A stretch of 64,000 nucleotides of DNA from Mytilus trossulus (GCF_036588685.1 NC_086384.1:12786195-12850194), one strand, 5' to 3'. Positions 9,901 through 21,714 are shown, numbered from the stretch's first letter. Notes: generated by a model from the sequence alone, not told the origin. Numbers and translations are program-made.

Positions 9901-12900
9901 CAAATTGCGTCTTTCAAGAAGCTAATGTAAATTATACTGCAGCTATAAATTATTTAATGAATGGTCCCATTCATTTTAAATAAATTTCTATCAAAAAGAC
10001 TTAGAGAACCTTTTATATTATTTATATAATAATATTAACGTACACACGTGTTGGCGTATGAATACACAACGTCAGAGTGAGAGTAAAAGTGGGCGTGTCG
10101 CCATGAATATTGACAACATTGAAAATAAAAGTAATACTTTTAACCAATCAGAAGATAGTAAATACACCAAATTTATTTATTTTGTATATATATCTTTTAA
10201 ATTTAGTAACAGATTGATATTTCGTACAACGTCGATTTCATGCCACATTCTCTCAACTCTATGTGTTACCATTTCAGCAAAAAAAAAATCTAAAATGAAT
10301 ATTTATAATTAAGGTCAGTTTCCGAAACATGTAAATAATCATGATAATAGTGTATTCGGCACGAAACAATGACCAGGAAGGACTCGACAGGCCTCGCCTT
10401 TTTAAAATATTTCAGACTCATAAAAAACAGGTGACATTATTAACCTGATATTTACATTGCGTGCAGTATTGATGATTTTCTCAAAAGTATGGACCACAGT
10501 GAACACGAATAAAAAAAGTCGTTTAATATTACGGTATAATTGTTTTATACCTCTATTTTACTCAAACATGAATTTTGATTTCAGTTTGATTTAAATTACA
10601 TTTTTTTTTATTTTTGTGTCGGGGAAAGTGTTTGAAAAAAACCATTAAGTGAATATAATACAAGTTGCGTCAAGAAGCTAATGCAAATTATACTGCAGCT
10701 ATAAATTCTTTGTATACATATCTGTCAAATAAAGTAACAAAGTGAAATTTCGTAAAATGTTGATTCAATGCCACATTCTCTCAACTCTATGTATGCATTT
10801 CAGCAAAAAAAAAAATCAAAAATGAAATATTTATATATAAGGTCAGTGTCCGAAACATGTAAATAATATTGTATTCGGCACGAAACAATGACCAGGAAGG
10901 CTCGACAGGCCTCGCCTTTTCCAAGTATTTTAGACTCATAAAAAACAGGTGACATAAACCTGATATTCACATTGCGTGCAGTATTGATGATTTTCTCAAA
11001 AGTATGGACCACAGTGAAAACTAATAAAAAAAAGTCGTTTAATATTACGATATAATTGTTTTATACCTATAGTTAAATGTTCATTTATTGTGTATTTTGT
11101 ATTAGCATTTCAAATATTTTCTAAAACTACTATATTTCATGCGGTAAACTATACATTCCGGTTTTTCATATAGATACAATTACCTATAATGATTATTCAA
11201 AAATATTTATATAACACGGTTAGTTTGCATTCGTCTCAACTCGGCCGATTCCGTACCCTCATCTAACGAGAGTAGCGGATTCTACCGAGGATTGCCGAAT
11301 GGGTTAGTTTGCAGAAACCTGAAACAATGCTTTGATTAAAATCATCACTTTTTTGTGAATTCTAGGGTTTATGGTTACCGTTGAAAAAGACAAATTTAAA
11401 GCAATTATTTTTAAAAATTTAGGTGAAACGCTTCACGAAAATCAGTGGTGCATGTGTTGCTATGAAAACAAACTGGCAGGAGGGAACATGCAAATTGTCA
11501 TTCAGAAAAAAAGAAACATGACATAAATAAAGGCAACAGTAGTATACCGATGTTTGAAACACATTAATAGATTTATAAAAAAAAAAAAAGGGTTACAAAC
11601 TAAAACTGAGGGAAACGCATCAAATATATGAGGAGAACAACAACATTGCACACACAGAAACGAACTATAATGTAACAATGGCCATTTTCCTGACTTGGTA
11701 CAGGACATTTTTAGAGAAAAAATTGTGGGTTTTACCTGGTTTTGTGGCTAGCCACACCTTCCGTTTTTGTGGCATTTTTCAATATAATATTAAAATGACA
11801 ACATTACATGACAGTACTACAATACAAATAAATGGGAAAACATATTGGACAGAGAAACACACAAATAATAGCTAACAAAAGGTAACAGGTTTAAAATTTA
11901 ATATGCCAGACGTGCGTTTCATCCACACAAAACCACCAATGACGCTCAGATGAAAAAAGTTCGAAAGCAAAAACAAGTATAAGTTGAAGAGCACTGAGGA
12001 CCATAAGTTCAAAAAAGTTGTGCCCAATACGGTTAGGGTTTTCTGCCTGGGATAAGAACATCCTTATTTTTTAGAATAATTCATACTTTTGCAAACAGTA
12101 AATTTTATAAAATAACTATATAATAGATATACCTGATCAAACTGAAGTGGTGACTAACTACAGAATACAAACGGAGACATAACATAAGACAACCTAATCC
12201 AGCAAAAATCAACTTCTACTTAAAGTTTTACAACGAACGATCATGTGTTAACACTGAAATGCAGTACACGAATAAATACGTGATATTTGGAATTTATATT
12301 TTTCTCTTTTTTTGATACCAGTCATAATACAGAAACATCTAACTATGTTTGTTAAACCAAGGAAAAATGTCTTGAGTTATACATTCAAAAATAAAATAAT
12401 CTAATTATTTCGTCCACTGAATCGACGATTGTAAAATAAGTTTGATCTTCGTAAAACGTAGACTACTAGTATACTGTCAGGAAATTATTGATAAAAAAAG
12501 ACTTACAGACAATCCTCCACAAAACAATTCATTGTCATTGTAGTTCGGTTCGAACCCCTGTCCTGGATACACTCGCCAAAGACTCGATCTCTGTGGTGGT
12601 TCTATCATACGACCATGTCCTGACACACCAATAAGTAGACAACTAATACCCAGTGCAAAACTTATTTCCCAAACCATTTCTTAACTTGACGAATTCCTTA
12701 CAACATCTAAGCGAATTCTGACGGAGTGACCAATACTGTCATTTAATTTATATGCTGCATATACATCACCGTGGTGATTTTAAATTCGGTTTGACTTTAA
12801 AGAAACATTGACAGTATCTTAAATCACGACAAAAATCACAAACTAATTAGATAATGTTACCTGTCAGGGAGATCAATCAGGTGTGTTTTATGAATAGCTT

Positions 12901-14795
12901 TAGTAATTTTTCATTATTCTGCGTTTAGTATATATTAATTTACTACTTAAATATTTGCAGATAGCTTTTAATTGTATAATAGAAATTAATCAAGTTGTTG
13001 ATACTCAAGTACGTGACTATGAAAACAATGAAAATTTTATATTTGTAGGACTCATATCTAAAGCAAATACTACATGTACAGTATTCCAATGAGTTCGTCC
13101 ACTGCGTTGAATTTATTATTACCGTATATTTATCAAGATCTATGACTTCTTTTTTTAGGCCAGTGTAAATTATGAAATTTTTAAAGTGCACCACCTCCAA
13201 AACAGCAAATGTAGAGAGATTTGTCATTTTGTACATTTACTACTAATAATATGATACTTTGTTTCATTACAGATTTTGTGGCAAATTAGGCCAAAATTTT
13301 GACAGAAATTCCACAGACATAAATAGGCCTACAGAGATTTTCGTAATCAAATTGTTAACGTAGATCACATAATTGTGTGTCCTTTTTGTGCTTGCGTTTA
13401 TTTTTTTGAAAATGTAATAAACAACATTTGCAGTGCCGAGTCACTAAAGTCGAGAGCATGATAGAAGTTGTACTTAGTGAAACGTCCATATTTGTGCTTG
13501 TTTTTTCCAGTAAAAATATTTTTTAACGTATTGTAAGGAAAATAATGGATAATATAAAAACTTACAGCAAATCCTCCACAAAACAATTCATTGTCATTGT
13601 AGTTCGGTTCGAACCCCTGTCCTGGATAAACTCGCCAAAGACTCGATCTCTGAGGTGGGTCTATCATACGACCATGTCCTGACACACCAATAAGTAGACA
13701 ACTAATACCCAGTGCAAAACTTATTTCAAAAACCATTTCTTAACTTGACGAATTCCTTACAACATCTAAGCGAATTCTGACGGAGTGACCAATACTGTCA
13801 TTTAATTTATATGCTGCATATACATCACCGTGGTGATTTTAAATTCGGTTTGACTTTAAAGAAACATTGACAGTATCTTAAATCACGACAAAAATCACAA
13901 ACTAATTAGATAATGTTACCTGTCAGGGAGATCAATCAGGTGTGTTTTATGAATAGCTTTAGTAATTTTTCATTATTCTGCGTTTAGTATATATTAATTT
14001 ACTACTTAAATATTTGCAGATAGCTTTTAATTGTATAATAGAAATTAATCAAGTTGTTGATACTCAAGTACGTGACTATGAAAACAATGAAAATTTTATA
14101 TTTGTAGGACTCATATCTAAAGCAAATACTACATGTACAGTATTCCAATGAGTTCGTCCACTGCGTTGAATTTATTATTACCGTATATTTATCAAGATCT
14201 ATGACTTCTTTTTTTAGGCCAGTGTAAATTATGAAATTTTTAAAGTGCACCACCTCCAAAACAGCAAATGTAGAGAGATTTGTCATTTTGTACATTTACT
14301 ACTAATAATATGATACTTTGTTTCATTACAGATTTTGTGGCAAATTAGGCCAAAATTTTGACAGAAATTCCACAGACATAAATAGGCCTAAAGAGATTTT
14401 CGTAATCAAATTGTTAACGTAGATCACATAATTGTGTGTCCTTTTTGTGCTTGCGTTTATTTTTTTGAAAATGTAATAAACAACATTTGCAGTGCCGAGT
14501 CACTAAAGTCGAGAGCATGATAGAAGTTGTACTTAGTGAAACGTCCATATTTGTGCTTGTTTTTTCCAGTAAAAATATTTTTTAACGTATTGTAAGGAAA
14601 ATAATGGATAATATAAAAACTTACAGCAAATCCTCCACAAAACAATTCATTGTCATTGTAGTTCGGTTCGAACCCCTGTCCTGGATAAACTCGCCAAAGA
14701 CTCGATCTCTGAGGTGGGTCTATCATACGACCATGTCCTGACACACCAATAAGTAGACAACTAATACCCAGTGCAAAACTTATTTCAAAAACCAT
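6421..14795 (-). CDS. AA15 lytic polysaccharide monooxygenase with three alternative first exons
   Basis: A secreted copper enzyme predicted to cleave chitin or cellulose oxidatively. Exon 1 (one of three) + exon 2 (8349-7974) + exon 3 (6920-6421) gives 348 aa. Residues 1-20 are a signal peptide ending 'GVSG'; cleavage exposes His21, the first ligand of the histidine brace ('HGRMIDPPQRSS'). 'NYNDNELFCGG' closes exon 1 and 'KCGTCGDPYDG' follows in exon 2, both AA15 hallmarks. The second copper His is His111 in 'LTANHLGS', mature position 91. 'GPQETFINCADVAI' (about 188-201) supplies the aromatic residue near the copper and ends the catalytic domain. A Thr/Pro-rich linker (about 202-245) leads to two Cys-rich modules. 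Junction phases agree (0, then 1), with consensus donors and acceptors. AA15 enzymes are known from insects and other invertebrates. Substrate cannot be told from sequence. Confidence 0.9.
7974..8349 (-). CDS. AA15 exon 2: core of catalytic domain
   Basis: Bounded by acceptor 'tatattttcag' and donor 'gcag/gtacaa'; 125 codons plus one base. Carries 'KCGTCGDPYDG', the copper-ligand segment 'LTANHLGSF', and 'CEQCVLQWHYTAG'. It is the only copy of this exon in the window, so all three first exons must share it. A frame on the other strand (8137-8361) is its shadow. Confidence 0.9.
8390..9540. repeat. Minisatellite, about 29-bp unit, roughly 39 copies
   Basis: Tandem units of the type 'gaaagaataatcgagaaact' + 'agtccaaat' run without spacers through intron 1 of the AA15 gene. 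Units near 8400-8650 are diverged and those between about 8820 and 9520 are regular, suggesting growth from one side. No coding capacity. Confidence 0.9.
9690..9775 (+). repeat. Dispersed repeat, 'gagggacgaaag' family
   Basis: 'agagggacgaaagctaccag' followed by 'agggacagtcaaactcataa' recurs at about 19672-19730. A longer relative is at about 55035-55220. Confidence 0.7.
9840..11085. repeat. Imperfect direct duplication in AA15 intron 1
   Basis: Blocks at about 9857-9960, 10228-10290 and 10310-10560 recur in the same order at about 10618-10710, 10757-10800 and 10840-11070. Shared stretches include 'gtattcggcacgaaacaatg' and 'gcgtgcagtattgatgattt'. Copy 1 has extra sequence between blocks. No gene is visible in either. 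Confidence 0.8.
11100..12480. other. Intron 1 of the AA15 gene, near part: no gene seen
   Basis: Mostly AT-rich sequence. About 11900-12020 holds a minus-strand copy of the 'gatgagtcttttgtagacga' repeat ('cagacgtgcgtttcatccac'). Small reading frames (11502-11708, 11678-11875) show no family features. Confidence 0.5.
12507..12677 (-). CDS. AA15 alternative first exon A (nearest exon 2)
   Basis: 57 codons from ATG to the donor 'tct/gtaagt', phase 0 into exon 2. Encodes the signal peptide 'MVWEISFALGISCLLIGVSG' then 'HGRMIEPPQRSS'. It differs from copies B and C at a few residues (Trp for Phe at 3, Glu for Asp at 26, last two residues Leu-Ser instead of Phe-Ala). The flank on the intron side is not similar to that of B and C. 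Confidence 0.85.
12741..12753 (-). promoter_or_regulatory. TATA-like box for first exon A
   Basis: Reads 'atataaattaaat' on the minus strand, about 64 bp before the ATG of exon A. The same box sits at the same distance before exons B and C, followed in all three by 'ttggtcactccgtca', which contains an inverted CCAAT motif. Confidence 0.55.
13566..13736 (-). CDS. AA15 alternative first exon B
   Basis: 57 codons, donor 'gct/gtaagt', phase 0. Encodes signal peptide and 'HGRMIDPPQRSS' to 'ELFCGGFA'. Identical in protein to exon C. TATA-like box at 13800-13812. Reading on past the donor, as a naive frame does, gives meaningless sequence. Confidence 0.85.
13800..13812 (-). promoter_or_regulatory. 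TATA-like box for first exon B
   Basis: Same box and spacing to the ATG as for exon A, inside the duplicated 1059-bp unit. Confidence 0.55.
14625..14795 (-). CDS. AA15 alternative first exon C (most upstream)
   Basis: Identical protein to exon B over 57 codons with the same donor. Its 5' flank differs from those of A and B by many substitutions yet keeps the TATA-like box. Confidence 0.85.
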
Positions 14796-14858
14796 TTCTA
14801 AACTTGATGATTTCCTTACAACATCTAAGTCAGCTATGACGGAGTGACCAATAGCGTC

Positions 14859-14871
14859 ATTTAATTTATAT
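14859..14871 (-). promoter_or_regulatory. TATA-like box for first exon C
   Basis: Minus-strand 'atataaattaaat' is kept although the surrounding flank has diverged from the A and B flanks. Conservation amid divergence supports a real promoter element. Confidence 0.55.
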
Positions 14872-15189
14872 ACTAGATCACCGTGACGATTAAAAGAAAT
14901 TAAAAGTCAACTCAGATAATATCTTAAATCACGAGAAAAATCACTAACGTACAAGATAATGTTACCTGCCAAGGGGATGATCCAGGTGTCGATTAAATGA
15001 ATAGCTATAGTTCTTTCTTCATTATTCTACGTTTAGTATATATTTATTCGCAGCTTAAATATTTGCTGATAGTTTTTAATTATATAATAAGAAATTGATC
15101 AAGTTGTTGATACTCAAGTTCGTGACTATAAAACAATGAGGGGTTTATATTTGTAGAACTGAAATCTAAAGCAAATATCATGACATGCA

Positions 15190-17370
15190 ATCTTCAGACA
15201 AATTTCAATTAGAAAAAGGAATTATATACATTTTTTGTCAAAAAAATATTTAATTTCGGTTTTATTTTCATTGTGATATACACGTAGATAGCTTATCTTA
15301 TTTCTATCATGGAATAAAATCCAATTAGTCCCTTTCTTTCTTTTTAACTATGTTTCAAAGGTCCTTCAAGATTTCTCTTATATTCATTAAATGCTATTTC
15401 ATAGTATAGATGATAATCATGTAAAATAAACACCCGGATGTTAAGCTTGACCAACTTTCTCTCGTCCAAATCATTTAGTAATTTCTTTATATAAAACCAA
15501 ATGTGGGTGGTTTCACGGTCTTTTTGGTACATTGCGTACTGTATATTGTTATAAACAATATCCGTGGGAACAAATGAGTTAATTAATTTTTATGATGAAT
15601 TCATATGATATTTTAAAAATTTGGTTTTTTTTGGGGTCTGAGATTGTATTGGTATAGAAGTTAACTGCGTCTTCCAAACGCTTGAGCCATTAGGAGCCAT
15701 CTTCCTATGAGAGATTTACAACTTTATATAAGTGAAATGATTTAATACAAATAGATTCGATTTCTTTGACTTGGGTGAATATGCGAAATTATTTTCAGGT
15801 AGACAGTAATGTAATGGTAGACTTTCCCCCAATTTTTCTGCCCATATCGTATGTGTACAGTATGATGGCTCGTTTTTTAAGCTGAGACATTTTCAGATAT
15901 GTGGTTCTATTATCGGGGAACGAATTGATATGCATTTTGCCGTAATTTAAAACTCCGAAAAACCTTTCCTCGAGATGATGAATTCCTTTTTTTCACACAC
16001 AAATGTCTATGAAAGTTTCTTTGTATAATTTAATAGAACCATAGTTTTAATACAATTATTCTATGATCTTCGGCTCTCACAATCAACACACACAATTGAA
16101 TCTCTTCGGAGATTTTTTGTTGTTAACGCATTAGTTTTTAGTTTCTAAATTTGTGGTGCTTTAAGAATATTGATTCATACAACTCAAATGGAACAATTTG
16201 CAAAACACAACAGTCAAAACAAAACTAGTCCGAGTAATCTCGGCCCCACGGCCCCAGCGTGTCTGGCAAAACAGCCGTCGGACGTCAGAGTAATCTCGGA
16301 CTAAAACAAAACATGATCTGATTTGAAAATGTTCTCCGACATAGTTCTTAATTGAAGGCAATACGGGGACTAAAAGCCTAAACAAAACAAAACAAGCTCT
16401 CTTTGAAAAGATTCTCCAATTAATAGACACGTATGTATTTTGTTCATAATTGAAGGCAATACAGCAACTAGACTTTGTTTAAATTTTGATCCTTCTGTTT
16501 TATGCCAGTTTTCTGTTTCGGTACATTTCTTAATTTTAAATATTCGAAATGCTTGAATGTTAATTTGATATTGTATATGCAGACTTTCGCCTTCGTATTC
16601 CTGCTTTTGACAAAATGGCAGAATTCAAGCAGATGCTTCCCATGAAGAATTAAAAACAGTTAGCAATATCCTTAACTTCATGTCGTTAAAATTCTAGCAG
16701 TAATTGAAAAGGGGGGTATCAGAGACAGAATTACACGCTTGATACCAAAGGAGATCTTCATGTTTTCTTATTGTTAAAAACTTTTTTTTATGTCGCAACG
16801 TTTTACCAGCAACTGGTACTGAAATACGCACTATACGTAAAGCCATAAATACGTTTATTTCTAAGTCGATTATATAAAAGAGCTTTTATTCCCAATCGCA
16901 AAGTATTTTTAAGTAGACTTCACTTACACTGTTGTTGTCAAAACAATTAACACAGTCGAGTAACACTTAGTGACAACCACTATTGTTACACGAATTGTTT
17001 TGGTTAGATGCTATCAGGAAGAGCTTCAGATTTTGTAAGCTATTATTCGGCTATATAATTATAGGATGGAGACCATTACATTAACCTTAATAATGCCCGC
17101 TATTCTCCCACTTTGGATTTTGATTGTACAGTGACTATACGGATGTTTGTTTAATATATGATTCAAACCAATCTGATTAAAATTTTGACTTATTTCAACT
17201 CGCGTGCTCGTATATATAAGGATAACGAAATTCGAGATCTTTATCTTAATTAGATTCGAAAACAAAGGGTTTTGTTGGTATACATGTATGGGTTGTGTCC
17301 CATTGGTAATCATATCATATATTCTTATTTTCTAAGGTCATAAGTTGTATAAAAGACTCAGTAGTAGTGA
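15190..17370. other. Gene-poor stretch
   Basis: AT-rich sequence with no convincing exon. At about 16205-16300 lies a GC-richer patch with 'gtccgagtaatctcgg' and 'gagtaatctcggac', a short inverted and direct repetition, within a reading frame on the minus strand (16161-16430) that I do not recognise as a protein family. It is probably part of a dispersed repeat. Confidence 0.4.
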
Positions 17371-17374
17371 TTGT

Positions 17375-17660
17375 CGATCAGTATGAGCCCCAAACCTCGG
17401 ACCCGGACGCTGACGCATTATTTGGACATGGGCTCGAACACCGATGCTATATATTTAGGCCTGAACACGAGCGCCATAGTTGACCCTGAAATCAGGACGC
17501 GAACTTGGGGTTGGAACTTGTAACTCGGACGCCGACGCCATATTTGGGCTTAAACCCTGAACGCTATATATCTTAATGTTGGACCAGACTACCCTCCAAG
17601 CTGACGTCACACCCTTGAAAGCGGACGCGAATTATTCTTATCTAAACGCTTTCCCTTTAA
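17375..17660. repeat. Degenerate GC-richer tandem-like tract
   Basis: Variants of 'cggacgccgacgcc', 'cggacgctgacgca' and 'ggacgcgaa' recur every 40-60 bp, interspersed with 'tatatttgggc' variants ('ttatttggacatgggct', 'tatatttaggcctgaa', 'catatttgggcttaaa'). It looks like a decayed tandem repeat, unusually GC-rich for this window. Confidence 0.55.
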
Positions 17661-17734
17661 GCCCAACCTCAAAAGTCTGGTAATTTTGAAAAGGAATAAT
17701 TTGACCTCAGGAATAGATTACTTTAGCTGCATTT

Positions 17735-17875
17735 GGCATAACTTTTAGGAACTTTGTCTTTGATCCTCAATGCTCTTCAACTTCGTACTTTATTGTTGTT
17801 GTTTTTTTAACTTAAATTTTTTTGGATTCGACAGTCACTGATGAGTCTTTTGTAGACGAAACACGCTTTGCCTAA
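17735..17875 (+). repeat. Dispersed repeat, 'gatgagtcttttgtagacga' family, copy 2
   Basis: 'gctgcatttggcataacttt' through 'gatgagtcttttgtagacga' to 'aacacgctttgcc', matching about 5150-5285. Confidence 0.7.
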
Positions 17876-18112
17876 TGACAAAACCTTAAAGTAATGGCGA
17901 AACCACATCCAATAATGACAAAACCATATTAAGTAATGACATAACTATATCAAGTCAATACGAAACCTTATCATGTAATATCGAAATATCATTATGTAAT
18001 GACTATTCCATATTGAGTTTTATCAAAACATCATTACGTAATGTCAAAACCATATAATGTAAAGACAAACTACCATCAAGTAATAACAGAACAATATAAT
18101 GTTATATCAGAG
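17872..18112. repeat. Degenerate tandem repeat, unit about 22 bp
   Basis: Repeated variants of 'taatgacaaaaccatat' with 'caagtaatgac' joins run for about 240 bp. Copies are diverged but the period is plain by eye. Confidence 0.7.
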
Positions 18113-18179
18113 TTCCGAATAAAACAGCTGTGGCGTTCCATAATATAAGTATTTACACTTTAATCTATAGCTAACTATA

Positions 18180-19500
18180 CTGTATGAGGTTTGACCATTG
18201 TTGAAGGTCGTACACCAACCTTTGTTCGTTGCCGTTATTTTTTGTTATTTCTTACAAAATATAGGTGTCTGGATTGGGTTTACAGAACTGAGGATAAAGA
18301 GTAAGCATATATACAGAATGATTGACTAAAATGAAAAGGAATAGAGAAAATAAACCAAAATAACAGAGTAATTATCTAAATTTATAAAACATAGATGCAT
18401 GGGTGCTTAAAAATAAAGAAAAAATTGCTAAAACATAAAGAAAAGAGAAAAATGGCAAATCAAATAAAGAATACAGATTAGTGGAGAATGATCTCCATTT
18501 ATACAGATTCATGTTATTGTTTAGTATTGTTTTTCCTGTATTGTATTTGTATGCCTATTACAATACAGGTTGTCAATTTATTTTATAACCTATAGAAATG
18601 AATTTAGATAAGAGCATTGCCCTTGTTTCCTAACTCCTATTTAATTTTAATTACTTTTAAATAAGATAATGTGGCATGATTGTTTAGGTATTTGACATTT
18701 ATATTTTATACAAATAAATTCTTTAATTAAATATGTTTTCATATATACACTTAAATAAAATTTCTTTATGTCAATAGCTTTTGTATAGCTTACTATGTGG
18801 TATAGGTTTTGACCATTGTTGAAGGTCGTATAGTGACTTATTGTTGTTCACGTATAGTGGTCTCTATTGGATAGTTATCTCAATTGCAATCATACCACGT
18901 CGAATCTTTTTTTTTAACCTGAGAGAACATTATGTCGGCTATAGGTTATATGCACCATTTCGCTTCATATTATTAGACTCGTGCCAGTGCTAATAGATGT
19001 AGCACTATAGACAACGTTTCTTGTCAACTATATGTTCGTTGCGGATTCTTATTTATGCCCCATTTATGGGCATTATGTTTTCTAGTCTCTGGGTCCGTTC
19101 ATCCGTCCGTTCAGGTTAAAGTTTTTGGCCGAGGAAGTGTTTGATGAAGTTGAAGTCCAATCAACTTGAAACTTAGTACACCAAGTCTTGTTCCATCTTT
19201 CTAATTTTAATGCCAAAATCAGAGATTTCACCCACTTTTCACAGTCCATTGAACATAGAAAATGATAGTGCGGATGGGGCATCAGTGTACTATGAACACA
19301 TTTTTGTTTCTGACCAAAAATGAGTGTCTCCATGGAGTTAACAGAAAAGAGAATATGATGAGTAAAACATACAGAATAATTGATAAAAATGAAAATGAAT
19401 AGATTTAATAGATCAAAAGTATAAAGCAGCATAGATGCAAGGGTGCTTACATATATAAAGAACCAAGAATACATTTCTTAGTAAAAAATTAGAGTAGAGA
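18180..19500. repeat. Cluster of dispersed repeats
   Basis: 'gtttgaccattgttgaaggt' occurs at about 18188 and 18810, each starting a mussel-type repeat ending near 'caatcataccacgtcg'. About 19055-19320 ('gccccatttatgggcattat' to 'ctatgaacacatttttg') is matched in opposite orientation at about 26755-26930. 'catagatgcatgggtgctta' (18390) and 'catagatgcaagggtgctta' (19430) mark another pair. A reading frame at 19082-19474 (-) is made of this repeat. Confidence 0.65.
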
Positions 19501-19987
19501 AAAATGGCAAAAATGTTACAGAAATGAAATCTGTTTTCTGGATGAAATATCTATCTACAACTTTTTTGCATTTATTGCAGAGTTGAAATTTTTGATAGAA
19601 CCATATATACAATGTATGTATGGAGACTTTATCTGGGGTATAGTGAGTTTTAAGAAACCTTTCAAAAGAGGGACGAAAGATACCAAAGGGACAGTCAAAC
19701 TCATAAATCTAAAACAAACTAGCCTACAATTCCTTGTATTCGTAAATAATTAGGTGAAAATATTGGACAATTATAGAAAGAGAGAGCGAGTATCGATGAT
19801 AAAAAATACAGAGACTCTTTTATCATAACTTTCCTGTCTTTTCCTGTTGGTAAAAAATGTCATCGTATTAAAAAAAAATATTCAGACAAGTCACAGAGGC
19901 TGACTGACAGTTGGTCTCTCTTAGTGTGGAGTCAAACAAATTGAACAGTTCACCAAAGGAACTCAACGTATGCCTTGTAATTCAACA

Positions 19988-19992
<5 letters not shown>

Positions 19993-20020
<28 letters not shown>
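19993..20020 (+). repeat. Homopolymer A run
   Basis: About 28 consecutive A after 'caacagattt'. It could be the tail of a retroposed sequence; I see no matching source copy in the window. Confidence 0.6.
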
Positions 20021-20021
<1 letters not shown>

Positions 20022-20164
20022 TAATTTCTGTTTTTTTTAGTTGTTTTTGTGCTTTGTATCGATCTGTTGAGTTAAGTTTTTTTAAACTGATATTAACAAC
20101 TTGTATTCTTATGTTATGTTGTTACAGTCACCATTGTCGAAAGCAAAACGGAATATATAGATAT

Positions 20165-20252
20165 AGGAAGATGTGGTGTGATTGCCAATGAGACAACTCT
20201 CTATCCAAATAACAATTTAAAAAGTAAACCATTATAGGTTAAAGTACGGCCT
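20165..20252 (+). repeat. Dispersed mussel-type short repeat, copy 2
   Basis: 'aggaagatgtggtgtgattg' to 'gtacggccttcaaca' is nearly identical to the first 90 bases of the repeat at 1-180, then similarity ends. Confidence 0.85.
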
Positions 20253-20814
20253 TCAACAATATGCCCATATATGTGTTTGTAAGTTGATTAAATATTTGAA
20301 CTAAATTAATTTACCCGTCATCAGCCGTACTTTTAATACGAATTAACATATCTTATCTTAAAATAACTTATTCTATCAATCCAAGGATTTTTATACTGAA
20401 ATTATTATCAAATCTTTAATCTATAGGCGTTTTCTTATATAGTTATATTATTAAGTTAGATGTAGCACCTAAAAAGAAATTCGTTCTTTTGAATTGAAGG
20501 CGTGAGTGATCAAAGTTCTGATGTGTTTCATGACTGTGTTTGTTATGTCTCAACTTGGTTGTTATTTTGAAAGTTGCCATGACGTATTTATCAATGATTA
20601 AATTGAGTACGGGATTTAATACAGAAAAAAAAATTAGTCCGCCAGTAAGTAAGTTTGTATCAAAGAATTGCATTGTAAGCGGGTCTTACTGTACCCTGAA
20701 ATCTTTGCCGGTTTGTTTGTATTCTAGTACATGTATGTATTATTTGTTCATCTGTTGTCCTTTTCTCGGTTTTGCATTGTCCAGTTGACTGTATGAGGGT
20801 ATTGGTGGGGTGTA

Positions 20815-20975
20815 CAGGGGTGGATCCAGCCATTTAAAAAAGGGGGAGTTCCCAACCCAGCCATGATAAATGGAGGGATTCCAACCACATGTCCTCTTTC
20901 AAATGCATTGATCGTTCAAAAAAAGGGGGAGTTCCGACCCACGGACCCCCTCCTACTTGGATCCGCCAATAGTTG
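20815..20975. mobile_element. Small element with 'ggatcc' inverted ends
   Basis: Starts 'ggggtggatccagcc' and ends 'cttggatccgccaat', with 'aaaaaagggggagttcc' occurring twice inside. Short inverted ends and internal duplication suggest a non-autonomous element. A looser relative with 'ccagtggcggatacaaaac' and 'aggacccgcc' lies at about 21410-21560. Confidence 0.5.
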
Positions 20976-21714
20976 TACCGAAAATAAAGTGCTGAATAAA
21001 TGCAGGGCTGTTAATAAAACTTGTATAAAAGACTACGGCATTAGAATATACGGGGAGTTTTGGAACTTACAGACCCCTTAATAATGAGAAGTTTTCATGT
21101 TCTGTCTTGCTTAATTTGTTACACCCTTTTTCAATTTACTTGCTATAATTTCTAATATCCGATATGAATCTTCACAAGGTGGCAGTCAGTTTCAGATTCG
21201 GGTTCTATATATATGGACAACAATATTACGCACGTAAGAAATTTTTTACATTTTTAAATACACGTAACAGATGTACTATGGAAACATTTACTTCATGGAT
21301 TGGGTTATGTTTCCCCACGAACTAAAATCAATCACGGTTTTTGACAGAATTATAATTTAAAACTTGAAAGTCACGGGTCTTTTGATTGTACATAGTGGTC
21401 CAGTGGCGGATACAAAACTTTTCATAACGGGGACGGGGCACTGGGTGACATAAGAGGGGACGCTCTTGTCATGCTTCAGTAATTCTCTATATAATCAACC
21501 AAATTTTTCCCACCGTAAAGGGACGGGCCGTGGCCCCCAGCTGCCACCTCAGGACCCGCCTTTTGTGTGGTTATCATATCACAGAATAGAACAGGTCCTT
21601 CATACTATATAAGTTCCAAATGGAAACAATATTCTGGAATATTATTTCCACTGGAATAAATATTACAGTAAATGTTTCTAACGGAATAAATGATAATATT
21701 TGTTCCAACAGCAA

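Larger units (their letters stand above)
12678..14795 (-). repeat. Two head-to-tail 1059-bp units, nearly identical
   Basis: 12678-13736 and 13737-14795 match at an offset of exactly 1059 bp. The one difference I found is a C/A change at about 13332 versus 14391. Each unit holds the promoter flank of one first exon plus the next first exon. Beyond 14795 the flank (to about 15180) is a clearly diverged older copy, so one recent duplication sits on an older one. Confidence 0.92.

Noticed and set aside
12943-14295. 97-codon frame present twice (12943-13236 and 14002-14295)
   Set aside because: It is duplicated only because the 1059-bp unit is. It lies in promoter/intron sequence, has no domain, and is absent as a frame from the older diverged flank.
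19970-20191. 73-codon frame with a poly-Lys run
   Set aside because: The Lys run is a homopolymer A tract, and the frame ends inside a dispersed repeat.
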